The notes beneath the pieces are model-generated. The model searched no databases. It had not been told where the DNA came from and saw only the letters and a list, made by a program, of their open reading frames with translations. From NCBI RefSeq assembly GCF_000813965.1, contig NZ_JWLI01000005.1, positions 62,001 to 126,000 on the forward strand: a stretch of 64,000 nt of DNA, in the 5' to 3' direction. Shown piece after piece: positions 57,351 to 64,000 of this stretch; the stretch's first letter is position 1, and each line of letters begins with the position of its first letter. The translations under genes were made by a program, and so were the position numbers. The DNA is from Leisingera sp. ANG-M7. GTDB lineage: Bacteria > Pseudomonadota > Alphaproteobacteria > Rhodobacterales > Rhodobacteraceae.

Positions 57351-57395
57351 TGGTATGTGCTAGAGTGTCAGCAGAATGTCACTGGAGCCCCGCCT

Positions 57396-58085
57396 ATGCC
57401 TCGTACCGGCCGCTTGTTCGAAATCATCCAGATCCTGCGGTCTGCCTCCGCTCCGGTGCGGGCAGAGGACCTTGCCGGGAAGCTGGAGGTGTCCAAGCGC
57501 ACCATTTACCGGGACATCGCGGCCCTGCAGGCGATGCGCACACCGGTGGAAGGCGAAGCAGGTATCGGCTATATGCTGCGCAAAGGCTATGATTTGCCTC
57601 CGCTCAATTTCGACGAAGAAGAATTGGAGGCGCTGCACGTAGGGCTGGCGATGCTGATGCGCACCGGGGATGGTGCCCTGCAGAAGGCAGCGGAGCGGGT
57701 GAGCCACAAGATCAAGGATGTGCATGCCACTGCCGACTGGCTGCAGGTCGCCCCTTGGGGGGCGCCGCTGGATGATCCGGAGCAAGGTTGCGTGTCCAAA
57801 GCACTGCTGCGCCAAGCAGTGCGGGAAAGCCGCAAGCTGCATCTGACCTATTTCAGCCCGGAGAGTGGAGAAAGCTGCCGCACGCTGCGGCCTCTGGCGC
57901 TGATCTATCACATCGAATGCACTATGCTGGCTGCCTGGTGCGAGCTGCGCGGCGGGTTCCGGCATTTCCGCACTGACCGTATGCTTGCGGCGGACCTTCA
58001 AGAGGCGGATTTTGCTGCGGAGGCTGGTTCCTTGCGTAAACTTTGGATGGAGCAGGAAGGCTGGAACTTCGCTTTTGCGCCCTGA
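57396..58085 (+). CDS. YafY-type transcriptional regulator (HTH_11 and WYL domains)
   Basis: 229 residues from ATG 57396 (GGAGCC site). Residues 1-60 form the HTH (LFEIIQILRSASAPVRAEDL, EVSKRTIYRDIAALQ) and the C-terminal 100 residues a WYL-like domain (LHLTYFSPESGESCRTLRPL, CTMLAAWCELRGGFRHFRTD). Members regulate stress, DNA repair or metabolic genes, often their own. Target unknown. Confidence 0.9.
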   Translation: MPRTGRLFEIIQILRSASAPVRAEDLAGKLEVSKRTIYRDIAALQAMRTPVEGEAGIGYMLRKGYDLPPLNFDEEELEALHVGLAMLMRTGDGALQKAAERVSHKIKDVHATADWLQVAPWGAPLDDPEQGCVSKALLRQAVRESRKLHLTYFSPESGESCRTLRPLALIYHIECTMLAAWCELRGGFRHFRTDRMLAADLQEADFAAEAGSLRKLWMEQEGWNFAFAP

Positions 58086-58224
58086 ACACCCCCGGTTCCG
58101 CGGGTTTTGCGCGGTAATCCGCCGAAGTTGAGACTCTTTGGCTTGAGAACACGGTCTTGCGCCCCGATATTCCAGCGGACGCCGGGTGTTGCCCGGACCT
58201 TAGAAACCAGAAGGCAATTTTGAG

Positions 58225-58881
58225 ATGCAGATGAAACTCTCCACGGCTGGTATTGTCGCCGCAACCCTGGCTCTTGGCGCCTGTACCGATCCTGCAACTA
58301 TCGGCACTCAGGGCAGCAACACGCAAAAAGGGGCGGTTCTGGGCGGTATCATCGGTGCGGGTGTCGGGGCCATAGCAAATGACTCTGATCGTGGCCTGGG
58401 TGCCGTGACCGGCGCGCTGGTTGGTGCGACCGCGGGCAGTGTGATCGGCAATCAGCTCGACGCGCAGGAGCGCGAGCTTCGTCAGACGCTGGCCAACGAC
58501 GACATCACTATCGTCAACACCGGTGACCGGCTGATCCTGTCGTTCCCGAATGATCTGACCTTTGCAACTGACAGTGCGTCGGTTTCTCCGGCCGTGCAGG
58601 GCGACTTGCGCCGGGTTGCCGACAGCCTGGTGCGATATCCTAACAGCATTGTGCAGGTGATCGGCCATACCGACAGCGATGGCGATGCAGGGTATAACCA
58701 GGGCCTTTCCGAGCGCCGCGCCAATGCGGTGGCGGACCAGATCCAGGCAGGCGGGGTTCCCTATAACCGCCTGCGCATCATTGGCCGGGGCGAGAACCAG
58801 CCGGTGGCGTCTAACCTGACGCCGGAAGGCAAGGCGCAGAACCGCCGCGTCGAAGTGGTGGTAATCCCGCAGGCGGCCTAA
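58225..58881 (+). CDS. OmpA family lipoprotein (YiaD-like) with glycine zipper
   Basis: 218 residues. Lipobox near residue 20 (LALGACTDPATIG). Residues about 36-76 form a glycine zipper (GAVLGGIIGAGVGAIANDSD, GAVTGALVGATAGSVIGNQL). The C-terminal OmpA domain is complete: FPNDLTFATDSASVSPAV, VIGHTDSDGDAGYNQGLS, ERRANAVADQI, NRRVEVVVIPQ. It anchors the outer membrane to peptidoglycan. A single gene with a strong terminator. Confidence 0.93.
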   Translation: MQMKLSTAGIVAATLALGACTDPATIGTQGSNTQKGAVLGGIIGAGVGAIANDSDRGLGAVTGALVGATAGSVIGNQLDAQERELRQTLANDDITIVNTGDRLILSFPNDLTFATDSASVSPAVQGDLRRVADSLVRYPNSIVQVIGHTDSDGDAGYNQGLSERRANAVADQIQAGGVPYNRLRIIGRGENQPVASNLTPEGKAQNRRVEVVVIPQAA

Positions 58882-58905
58882 GCCGGAGCCGGATGAGAAG
58901 TATTT

Positions 58906-58937
58906 CAGCCCGTCCCGCATGGGGCGGGCTGTTTTCA
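58906..58937 (+). terminator. Rho-independent terminator of the OmpA lipoprotein gene
   Basis: Stem CAGCCCGTCCC (58906-58916) / GGGGCGGGCTG (58921-58931), loop GCAT, followed by TTTTC. It is 25 bp past the stop. Confidence 0.87.
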
Positions 58938-59057
58938 TTCAAACAACGGCAGGGTTACGCAACGCTGCACATGGACTGCGCGGGTATGGCTGTTTCAAGT
59001 TGACGTCAGCCTCATACATGATGGGGGCACCACTGATGCGAACAGAAGGAACTCTCC

Positions 59058-59600
59058 ATGGCTGACCTCGTCCTGCTCACAATTTCCGGCTCGCTGCGCC
59101 GTGAGGCCACCAACCGTAAGCTGCTGGCCGAGGCTGCGCGGGTATTTGGGCTTGCGTCGGTCTTGGAGGCCGATCTGAATATGCCGCTCTACGATGGCGA
59201 CTTAGAAGCAGAAGAGGGTATTCCGCCTTCGGTTCAAGTGCTGGCAGATCAGATCGCGGCGGCGGATGCCATCGTGATCGCGACGCCAGAATACAACAAG
59301 GGGCCGTCGGGTGTACTGAAGAACGCGCTGGACTGGGTGAGCAGGACCGAGGGAAACCCATGGGCGGACAAACCTGTAGCAGTGATGTCGGCAGCTGCGG
59401 GCCGCGCCGGGGGCGAGCGCGCGCAGATGGTCCTGCGCGGCTTCTTAGTGCCGTTTCAACCGCGGCTGATTACTGGGCCGGAAGTGCATCTCGCTGGTTC
59501 CAGCAAGGAATTTGACGAAAGCGGACGACTGACGAGCGAGCACTACGAGGCCACATTGACCAAACTGATGCAGAAGCTGCGGGCCGAGTTGGTGGCGTAG
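59058..59600 (+). CDS. NADPH-dependent FMN reductase
   Basis: 180 residues, flavodoxin-like: LLTISGSLRREATNRKLLAE with phosphate-binding loop, and ATPEYNKGPSGVLKNALDWV, the family signature that binds FMN. It reduces FMN, azo dyes or chromate with NAD(P)H. Single gene; no neighbouring monooxygenase. Substrate not deducible. Confidence 0.92.
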   Translation: MADLVLLTISGSLRREATNRKLLAEAARVFGLASVLEADLNMPLYDGDLEAEEGIPPSVQVLADQIAAADAIVIATPEYNKGPSGVLKNALDWVSRTEGNPWADKPVAVMSAAAGRAGGERAQMVLRGFLVPFQPRLITGPEVHLAGSSKEFDESGRLTSEHYEATLTKLMQKLRAELVA

Positions 59601-59708
59601 GCACTGCAAAGCAGATCCTTCGAGCAGTACGGCGGGCAGGGGGCTTTTACCCCTACACCTAACAGCCGTTACCCCCAGAGTAATTGAGGCCAGAAAAAAG
59701 CTATCCGG

Positions 59709-60749
59709 TTACAGATTGTCTTCGACCCGGAAGCCCTGCGGGATGCAGTCCCGGTCCTCAAGTAACAGGTCCGCTAACACGTGAGCCACTTTAGGGGCCA
59801 TGCCAAAGCCGATTTTGAAGCCGCCATTGGCGATGAAGTGGTCCTGGCGTCCGGGCCAAGCGCCAAGCATCGGGGCCCGGGACTTGGCTCGGGGGCGAAC
59901 ACCGGCCCAGCGTTCAATCACCTCGGCCCCGTGCAGCACTGGCACCGCCGCGCGGGCGCGTTCGATCACGTCATCAAGCTGTCCGTCGGTGGAATTGCCG
60001 TCGTCAAACTCCCGCTCGCTGGTGGAGCCAATAGCGAGGGTGCCGTCCGCGTGCGGGATGATGTGCAGGCCGTCGGCATAAAGCTGCGGCACCTCACCCT
60101 CATGGAAGCGCAGCAGCGCGGCCTGGCCCTTGACGCCGCCGCCGATGGTCTTGCCGAAACGCTCGTTCAGTTCCAGCAGACCTGCATAGCCCTTGGCGTG
60201 CACCACCTTGCCCTGATCGGGCGCCTCCGGCTGCACCTCGACTCCCATCACCGCGAGGGCAGAGACCAGCGCTGCACAGGCGCGGCGGGGGTGCATGCGG
60301 GCGCTGAGGGTGTCGTGGATGACATAGCCGGTGGCGCTGGGCGGCACCCAGGGCCCCAAGGACGCGGCCTCGCAGACGCGCCATTCGGCCTCGTCCTTCC
60401 AGAACTCGCGTGCGGTCTGTTCGCGCTGGCAGGCAAGCTCCAGCGTGCGGTCGTCGTTGATCGGTTGCAGCCGTCCGGTGCGGCCGTAGCCGGGGGAGAC
60501 GCCGCCGGTCGCCTCGACCTCCTCCCAGAAGCTTTCGGCCATCAGCAGGCTTTCAAGCTGGAATTGCTTCTTGGCATTCCAGTTCTCCGGCACATGCGGC
60601 GCCAGCGCGCCGACCAGCCCGCCGCTGGAGCCGGCGCCTGCGCCATATGGATCCACTACCTGAACTTGCGCACCATGCCGGGCGCAGAGCCAGGCGATTG
60701 ACAGGCCGAAGATGCCCGCCCCGCGCACCGTTACATCTGCCATTGCCAT
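59709..60749 (-). CDS. FAD-dependent oxidoreductase, probable MnmC oxidase half
   Basis: 346 residues from ATG 60749 (AAAGGA site). It is a D-amino-acid-oxidase family protein: FAD motif RGAGIFGLSIAWLCARHGAQ, SSGGLVGALAPHVPE near residue 55, and a C-terminal AHFIANGGFKIGFG-like segment. The ALAP motif, overall length and its position divergent from mnmD make it the likely counterpart of the C-terminal domain of bifunctional MnmC, which converts cmnm5(s2)U to nm5(s2)U in tRNA. If so, the two activities are split into two genes here. A glycine/sarcosine oxidase is the alternative. Confidence 0.78.
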   Translation of the reverse strand: MAMADVTVRGAGIFGLSIAWLCARHGAQVQVVDPYGAGAGSSGGLVGALAPHVPENWNAKKQFQLESLLMAESFWEEVEATGGVSPGYGRTGRLQPINDDRTLELACQREQTAREFWKDEAEWRVCEAASLGPWVPPSATGYVIHDTLSARMHPRRACAALVSALAVMGVEVQPEAPDQGKVVHAKGYAGLLELNERFGKTIGGGVKGQAALLRFHEGEVPQLYADGLHIIPHADGTLAIGSTSEREFDDGNSTDGQLDDVIERARAAVPVLHGAEVIERWAGVRPRAKSRAPMLGAWPGRQDHFIANGGFKIGFGMAPKVAHVLADLLLEDRDCIPQGFRVEDNL

Positions 60750-60807
60750 TTGGTATTCCTTTCGCCAGTGTCGCGCCGTTCCGGACAACCACTTAGGGGA
60801 TTATAGC

Positions 60808-61476
60808 ATGGCAGACCAGCAGGCCCGCCTCAGCTGGCGTGATGGCACCGTTCCGGTGTCGGATCAGTTCGATGATCCCTATTTCTCGATCCAGGACGGG
60901 CTGGCGGAGACGAAGCATGTGTTCCTGATGGGCAATGGCCTGCCAGAACGGTTTTCGTCTGGCTTTCATATTGCCGAATTGGGTTTCGGCACTGGGCTCA
61001 ATATGCTGGCGGCCTGGCGTGCCTGGGAGGAAACAGGGCAGGCAGGGCCGCTGTGTTTCACCAGTTTCGAGGCCTTCCCGATGGCGCCCGCCGACATGGC
61101 CAAGGCGCTGGAAGCGTTCCCGGCAGTTACCCCCTGGGCAGAGCGGTTCCTTGCAAAGTGGCAGGGCATTGGCGGCTGCGATCTGGGCAGTCTGCAACTG
61201 GAAGTGATTGCCGGCGACGCGCGGGTGTCGCTGCCTGAGTGGACAGGGCAGGCTGATGCCTGGTTTCTGGACGGGTTCTCTCCGGCCAAAAACCCCGAGT
61301 TGTGGGAGGAGGCGCTGATGACGGAAGTTGCGGCGCATACCGCGCCCGGCGGGTCAGCGGCGACCTACACGGCGGCAGGCTTTGTGCGCCGCGGGCTGGA
61401 AGCGGCAGGATTTGAAGTGACCCGCATCCCCGGCTACGGGCGCAAGCGGCATATGACAAAGGCAGTACTGAGATGA
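60808..61476 (+). CDS. mnmD: tRNA (mnm5s2U34)-methyltransferase, stand-alone MnmD
   Basis: 222 residues from ATG 60808. It begins RLSWRDGTVPVSDQFDDPYF as MnmD/MnmC N-terminal domains do, with SAM-binding FHIAELGFGTGLNMLAAW and active-site region DAWFLDGFSPAKNPELW. It makes mnm5(s2)U at the tRNA wobble position from nm5(s2)U. It is divergent from the probable oxidase half (58-bp gap). The next EamA gene overlaps its stop by 4 bp. Confidence 0.92.
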   Translation: MADQQARLSWRDGTVPVSDQFDDPYFSIQDGLAETKHVFLMGNGLPERFSSGFHIAELGFGTGLNMLAAWRAWEETGQAGPLCFTSFEAFPMAPADMAKALEAFPAVTPWAERFLAKWQGIGGCDLGSLQLEVIAGDARVSLPEWTGQADAWFLDGFSPAKNPELWEEALMTEVAAHTAPGGSAATYTAAGFVRRGLEAAGFEVTRIPGYGRKRHMTKAVLR

Positions 61477-62381
61477 GCATGGTTCCACAGCCCAAAAGCC
61501 TGCCTCAGCCCCGGGTGCAGCATAACAACGTGCCGCTGGGTATTCTGCTGATGATTGGAGCCACCATTGTCTTTGCCCTGCAGGACGGTATCTCGCGCCA
61601 TCTGGCGGGCACCTATAACACTTACATGGTCGTCATGGTGCGCTACTGGTTCTTTGCCGCTTTTGTGGTGTTCCTGGCTGCGCGGGCACCGGGAGGAATT
61701 GAGAAAGCTGCCCGTACCGATCAGCTGTGGCTGCAAATTTTCCGCGGCGTTCTGCTGGTCGCGGAAATCTGCGTGGCGGTCTATGGCTTCACCATTCTGG
61801 GTCTCATTGAAAGCCAGGCTGTGTTCATCTGCTATCCGCTGCTGGTTGCAGCGCTGAGCGGTCCCGTTTTGGGCGAAAGCGTCGGCTGGCGGCGCTGGGC
61901 GGCGATTGGAGTTGGCCTGATCGGGGTTCTGGTTATCCTGCAGCCAGGCATGGGCGTGTTCAATCCGGCGGCGGTGATCCCTTTCATTTCGGCGCTGATG
62001 TTTGCCGTTTACGGGCTGGTGACGCGCTACGCTGCGCGCAAGGACAGCACCGCCACCAGCTTCTTTTGGACCGGCATTGCCGGCATGGTCTTCATGACCG
62101 CCATAGGTATCTGGTTTTGGGAGCCGATGAGCCAGGGTGACTGGTTCTGGATGGCGCTGCTTTGCGTTTCGGGCGTGACCGGCCACTGGCTGCTGATCAA
62201 GTGCTACGAGATGGCCGAGGCCAGCGCGGTGCAGCCTTTCGCCTACTTCCACCTGATCTGGGCGGCGATGCTGGGCATGGCGGTGTTCGGCGAGGTGATC
62301 CGCACCAATGTCGCCATCGGTGCGGGCATCATCATTGCCGCGGGCCTGTTCACTTTATGGCGCGAACGCGTGAAGCGTTGA
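61473..62381 (+). CDS. EamA/DMT family transporter
   Basis: 302 residues; ATG overlaps the mnmD stop. A polar N-terminus of about 20 residues precedes ten helices. Markers: IFALQDGISRHLAGTYNTYM-like segment near 32-52, LIESQAVFICYPLLVAALSG, and AEASAVQPFAYFHLIWAAML. It is the RhaT/S-adenosylmethionine-uptake-like subgroup. Substrate unknown. Its last 27 bp overlap the convergent transglycosylase gene. Confidence 0.88.
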   Translation: MSMVPQPKSLPQPRVQHNNVPLGILLMIGATIVFALQDGISRHLAGTYNTYMVVMVRYWFFAAFVVFLAARAPGGIEKAARTDQLWLQIFRGVLLVAEICVAVYGFTILGLIESQAVFICYPLLVAALSGPVLGESVGWRRWAAIGVGLIGVLVILQPGMGVFNPAAVIPFISALMFAVYGLVTRYAARKDSTATSFFWTGIAGMVFMTAIGIWFWEPMSQGDWFWMALLCVSGVTGHWLLIKCYEMAEASAVQPFAYFHLIWAAMLGMAVFGEVIRTNVAIGAGIIIAAGLFTLWRERVKR

Positions 62382-64000
62382 GCCCTTCAGCTCTTTGGAG
62401 AACGGCACCGGCAGCGGTACTTTGCCCAGCCGCGCCCTGTAGACTGGCAAGCTTTCAGTGACCCGCATCACGTAGTTGCGGGTCTCGTTGAAGGGGATGT
62501 GCTCGATCCAATCGACTATGTCCGGATTGCCGTCGCGCGGATCGCCATAGCGTTCCATCCAGGCAATGGGACGGTGCGGGCCGGCGTTGTAGCCGGCCGC
62601 CATCATCACCACGTTGCCGCGGAACCTGCCCGCAAGCCCGGCCAGGTAATTGGCGCCCAGCTTGGCGTTGTAATCCCACTCCGCCGTCAGGCGGGAAGTT
62701 TTGTGATTAGCCAGGATGCCCAGTTCAGTTGCCACCAGCTTGGCTGTTGCAGGCATTACCTGCATCAGCCCGCGTGCACCGGCGTGGCTGATCACCGCCG
62801 GGTCAAACTCGCTTTCGCGGCGGGCGATGGCCAGGACCATTTCTTCTGCCATCGGCAGCTCGTGTTTGGCGACCGGATGCAAGGGGTAATAGGCACCTTC
62901 AAGCTCTACGCCGCCGCGGGCAGCACGCTTGGAGATCATTACAGCCAAATGCGGCTGGTCCATATCCACCGCCATCTGTCCCAGCTGCCGGGCTTGCACC
63001 GGCGGTAGGGTTTCCACCAGGTGAGTGAAGAAGCGCTCGGCCAGCGCCAGATCGCCGGCCTTCAGCAGCATCAGCCCGGCCTCCGTTACAGAGGACTGCA
63101 TGAAAGCCGCTTTGCGCCAGTCAGGCATTGGCGCCGGTTTCACCAAAGCCGGGTCAAAGGGACGTCCCAGTTTCTCAGCGGCCAGAAGGCCGTAGAAGGA
63201 GGTCTGATACTCCGCGCCTTTGGCGTATGCTTCATGTGCCTTGTCTGCCTCTCCCATCGCGGCATAGGCCCGGCCCAGCCAGTAGCCGCCGCGGCCGATG
63301 GAGATCGGGGTCTCGACCGAGGAGAGGAAGCGCTGGAAATGCACGGCGGCTAGTTCAGGATCGCCTAGTTTCTGCAGGGCGATGTAGCCAGCAAGCCATT
63401 CGCAATCGGAATACCCGTAGCCATCCTCTGGCGAAGAGAAATGATAGGCCGAGAGCTGGTAGGCGCGCTCATGATCGCCATCCCGCATCAGCTGGCGTGA
63501 CAAGTCACGGCGGCGGCGCAGCCATTTTCCTGGTTCACCCAGCTTCTCCGCGCTGGTGCTGCGCTCCATAAGCATTTCGATGGCGCTGTTCTGCAGGCGT
63601 TTTCGGTCGCGCCAGGCAAAGCGGTCATAGGCAAGGCCGGCCGCGCCTTGCAGGCGGTCCGGAACCGCTTCGATCTTAGCGTCCACGCCAGGTGCGCGTT
63701 TTTGCAAAGCGATGCGGGCTTCTGCCAGCTTGCGTTCGCTCTCCGGCACCAGCGGCAGCATGCGTTTGGAGCTGACCAGATGATCCTCCCACAAGAGCCG
63801 GTCCAGCCGCGCGGTGTGGTGGGGCTTCAGCAGCTTGCCGAAGTCCCGCAGATAGAGCGTCTGGATGGCGCTGCCCATCGCCATGGTGCGCCAGGCCAGC
63901 ACGATCTCCGCCTCGCCATCTCCCCGCCGACCGGCGGCAATGAGCGCCTTACCCAGGCTCAGCGCGCCTTCGGCTGTTTGCGGGCGTTCCTTGGCATAGA
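62355..64000 (-). CDS. Soluble lytic murein transglycosylase, 5'-truncated by window edge
   Basis: The frame is open to base 64000, so the N-terminus lies beyond the window; the GTG at 63902 is internal. The long N-terminal part is a helical superhelix with TPR-like repeats (YWLGRAYAAMGEADKAHEAYA). The C-terminal SLT domain has the catalytic Glu in VLAIARRESEFDPAVISHAG, ARGLMQVMPATAKLVA, YNAKLGANYLAGL and VMMAAGYNAGPH. It cleaves peptidoglycan with formation of 1,6-anhydromuramic ends. The class is Slt70-like, periplasmic. Confidence 0.93.
   Translation of the reverse strand, partial: YAKERPQTAEGALSLGKALIAAGRRGDGEAEIVLAWRTMAMGSAIQTLYLRDFGKLLKPHHTARLDRLLWEDHLVSSKRMLPLVPESERKLAEARIALQKRAPGVDAKIEAVPDRLQGAAGLAYDRFAWRDRKRLQNSAIEMLMERSTSAEKLGEPGKWLRRRRDLSRQLMRDGDHERAYQLSAYHFSSPEDGYGYSDCEWLAGYIALQKLGDPELAAVHFQRFLSSVETPISIGRGGYWLGRAYAAMGEADKAHEAYAKGAEYQTSFYGLLAAEKLGRPFDPALVKPAPMPDWRKAAFMQSSVTEAGLMLLKAGDLALAERFFTHLVETLPPVQARQLGQMAVDMDQPHLAVMISKRAARGGVELEGAYYPLHPVAKHELPMAEEMVLAIARRESEFDPAVISHAGARGLMQVMPATAKLVATELGILANHKTSRLTAEWDYNAKLGANYLAGLAGRFRGNVVMMAAGYNAGPHRPIAWMERYGDPRDGNPDIVDWIEHIPFNETRNYVMRVTESLPVYRARLGKVPLPVPFSKELKGSTLHAFAP

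Overview
The window is GC-rich, densely coded bacterial chromosome. Its gene content points to a Rhodobacteraceae (Roseobacter-group) alphaproteobacterium: a DUF1523-type protein beside a second roseobacter-type protein of unknown function, a BenE transporter with a cupin-type XRE regulator, glycine betaine demethylation genes, an inner/outer-membrane Mla pair, a GT14 glycosyltransferase beside a sulfotransferase, and a PrtD/PrtE-type secretion pair. The lineage is inferred from gene families and style, not from a marker gene. There are no rRNA or tRNA genes, CRISPR arrays, insertion sequences or prophages that I can recognise; this is mostly housekeeping and catabolic chromosome with a few accessory spots.

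Layout. 1-4.5 kb: an uncharacterised operon of a AAA+ ATPase (cut by the window edge), an AT-rich HEPN-motif gene that looks inserted, a DUF6638-like protein, a two-TM protein and a DUF1523 protein. 4.5-5.7 kb: a dihydrofolate-reductase-like enzyme and TetR regulator behind a palindromic operator. 5.7-8.5 kb: a cobalamin riboswitch followed by gbcA and gbcB (glycine betaine monooxygenase and its reductase). 8.6-12 kb: rpiB, a GT14 glycosyltransferase and a divergent sulfotransferase, then a gene-free structured stretch. 12-17.4 kb: ilvD, benE with its XRE-cupin regulator and twin operators, an EamA exporter, smpB. 17.4-23.3 kb: a secreted leucine-rich-repeat protein, sseA, an aromatic/aspartate aminotransferase, a small charged secreted protein, and amt-glnK. 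23.5-33.4 kb: a class A penicillin-binding protein, mlaA-mlaC, a type I secretion ABC transporter plus adaptor, and a tightly overlapped operon ridA-ugpQ-GNAT-phhB. 33.5-44 kb: peroxiredoxin, a putidaredoxin-reductase-like flavoprotein, rsmD, HAD phosphatase, map, mscS, sfsA, a divergent SDR/TetR pair with twin operators, and a four-gene operon (CinA-type, GNAT, AhpD-like, OmpA). 44-54.3 kb: GlxA-type regulator/class II aldolase pair, LysR and AEC transporter genes, DUF4399, NIPSNAP, a frameshifted monooxygenase-like gene, fadH, rppH, and an EamA/MarR pair with palindromic operators. 54.4-64 kb: adenosine kinase, nth, an Ada-like repair protein, a WYL regulator, an OmpA lipoprotein, an FMN reductase, a split MnmC pair (FAD oxidase and MnmD), an EamA exporter, and a lytic transglycosylase running off the end.

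How it fits together. The strongest regulatory story is the B12 riboswitch on gbcAB. It implies that an oxygen-dependent, cobalamin-free route of betaine demethylation is expressed when B12 is scarce. A recurring theme is divergent regulator/target pairs with visible palindromic operators (5636, 15318/15344, 40392/40443, 53725/53754, 57333). The best candidate for an undescribed system is the first operon, with its foreign-looking HEPN-motif gene joined by 4-bp overlaps on both sides.
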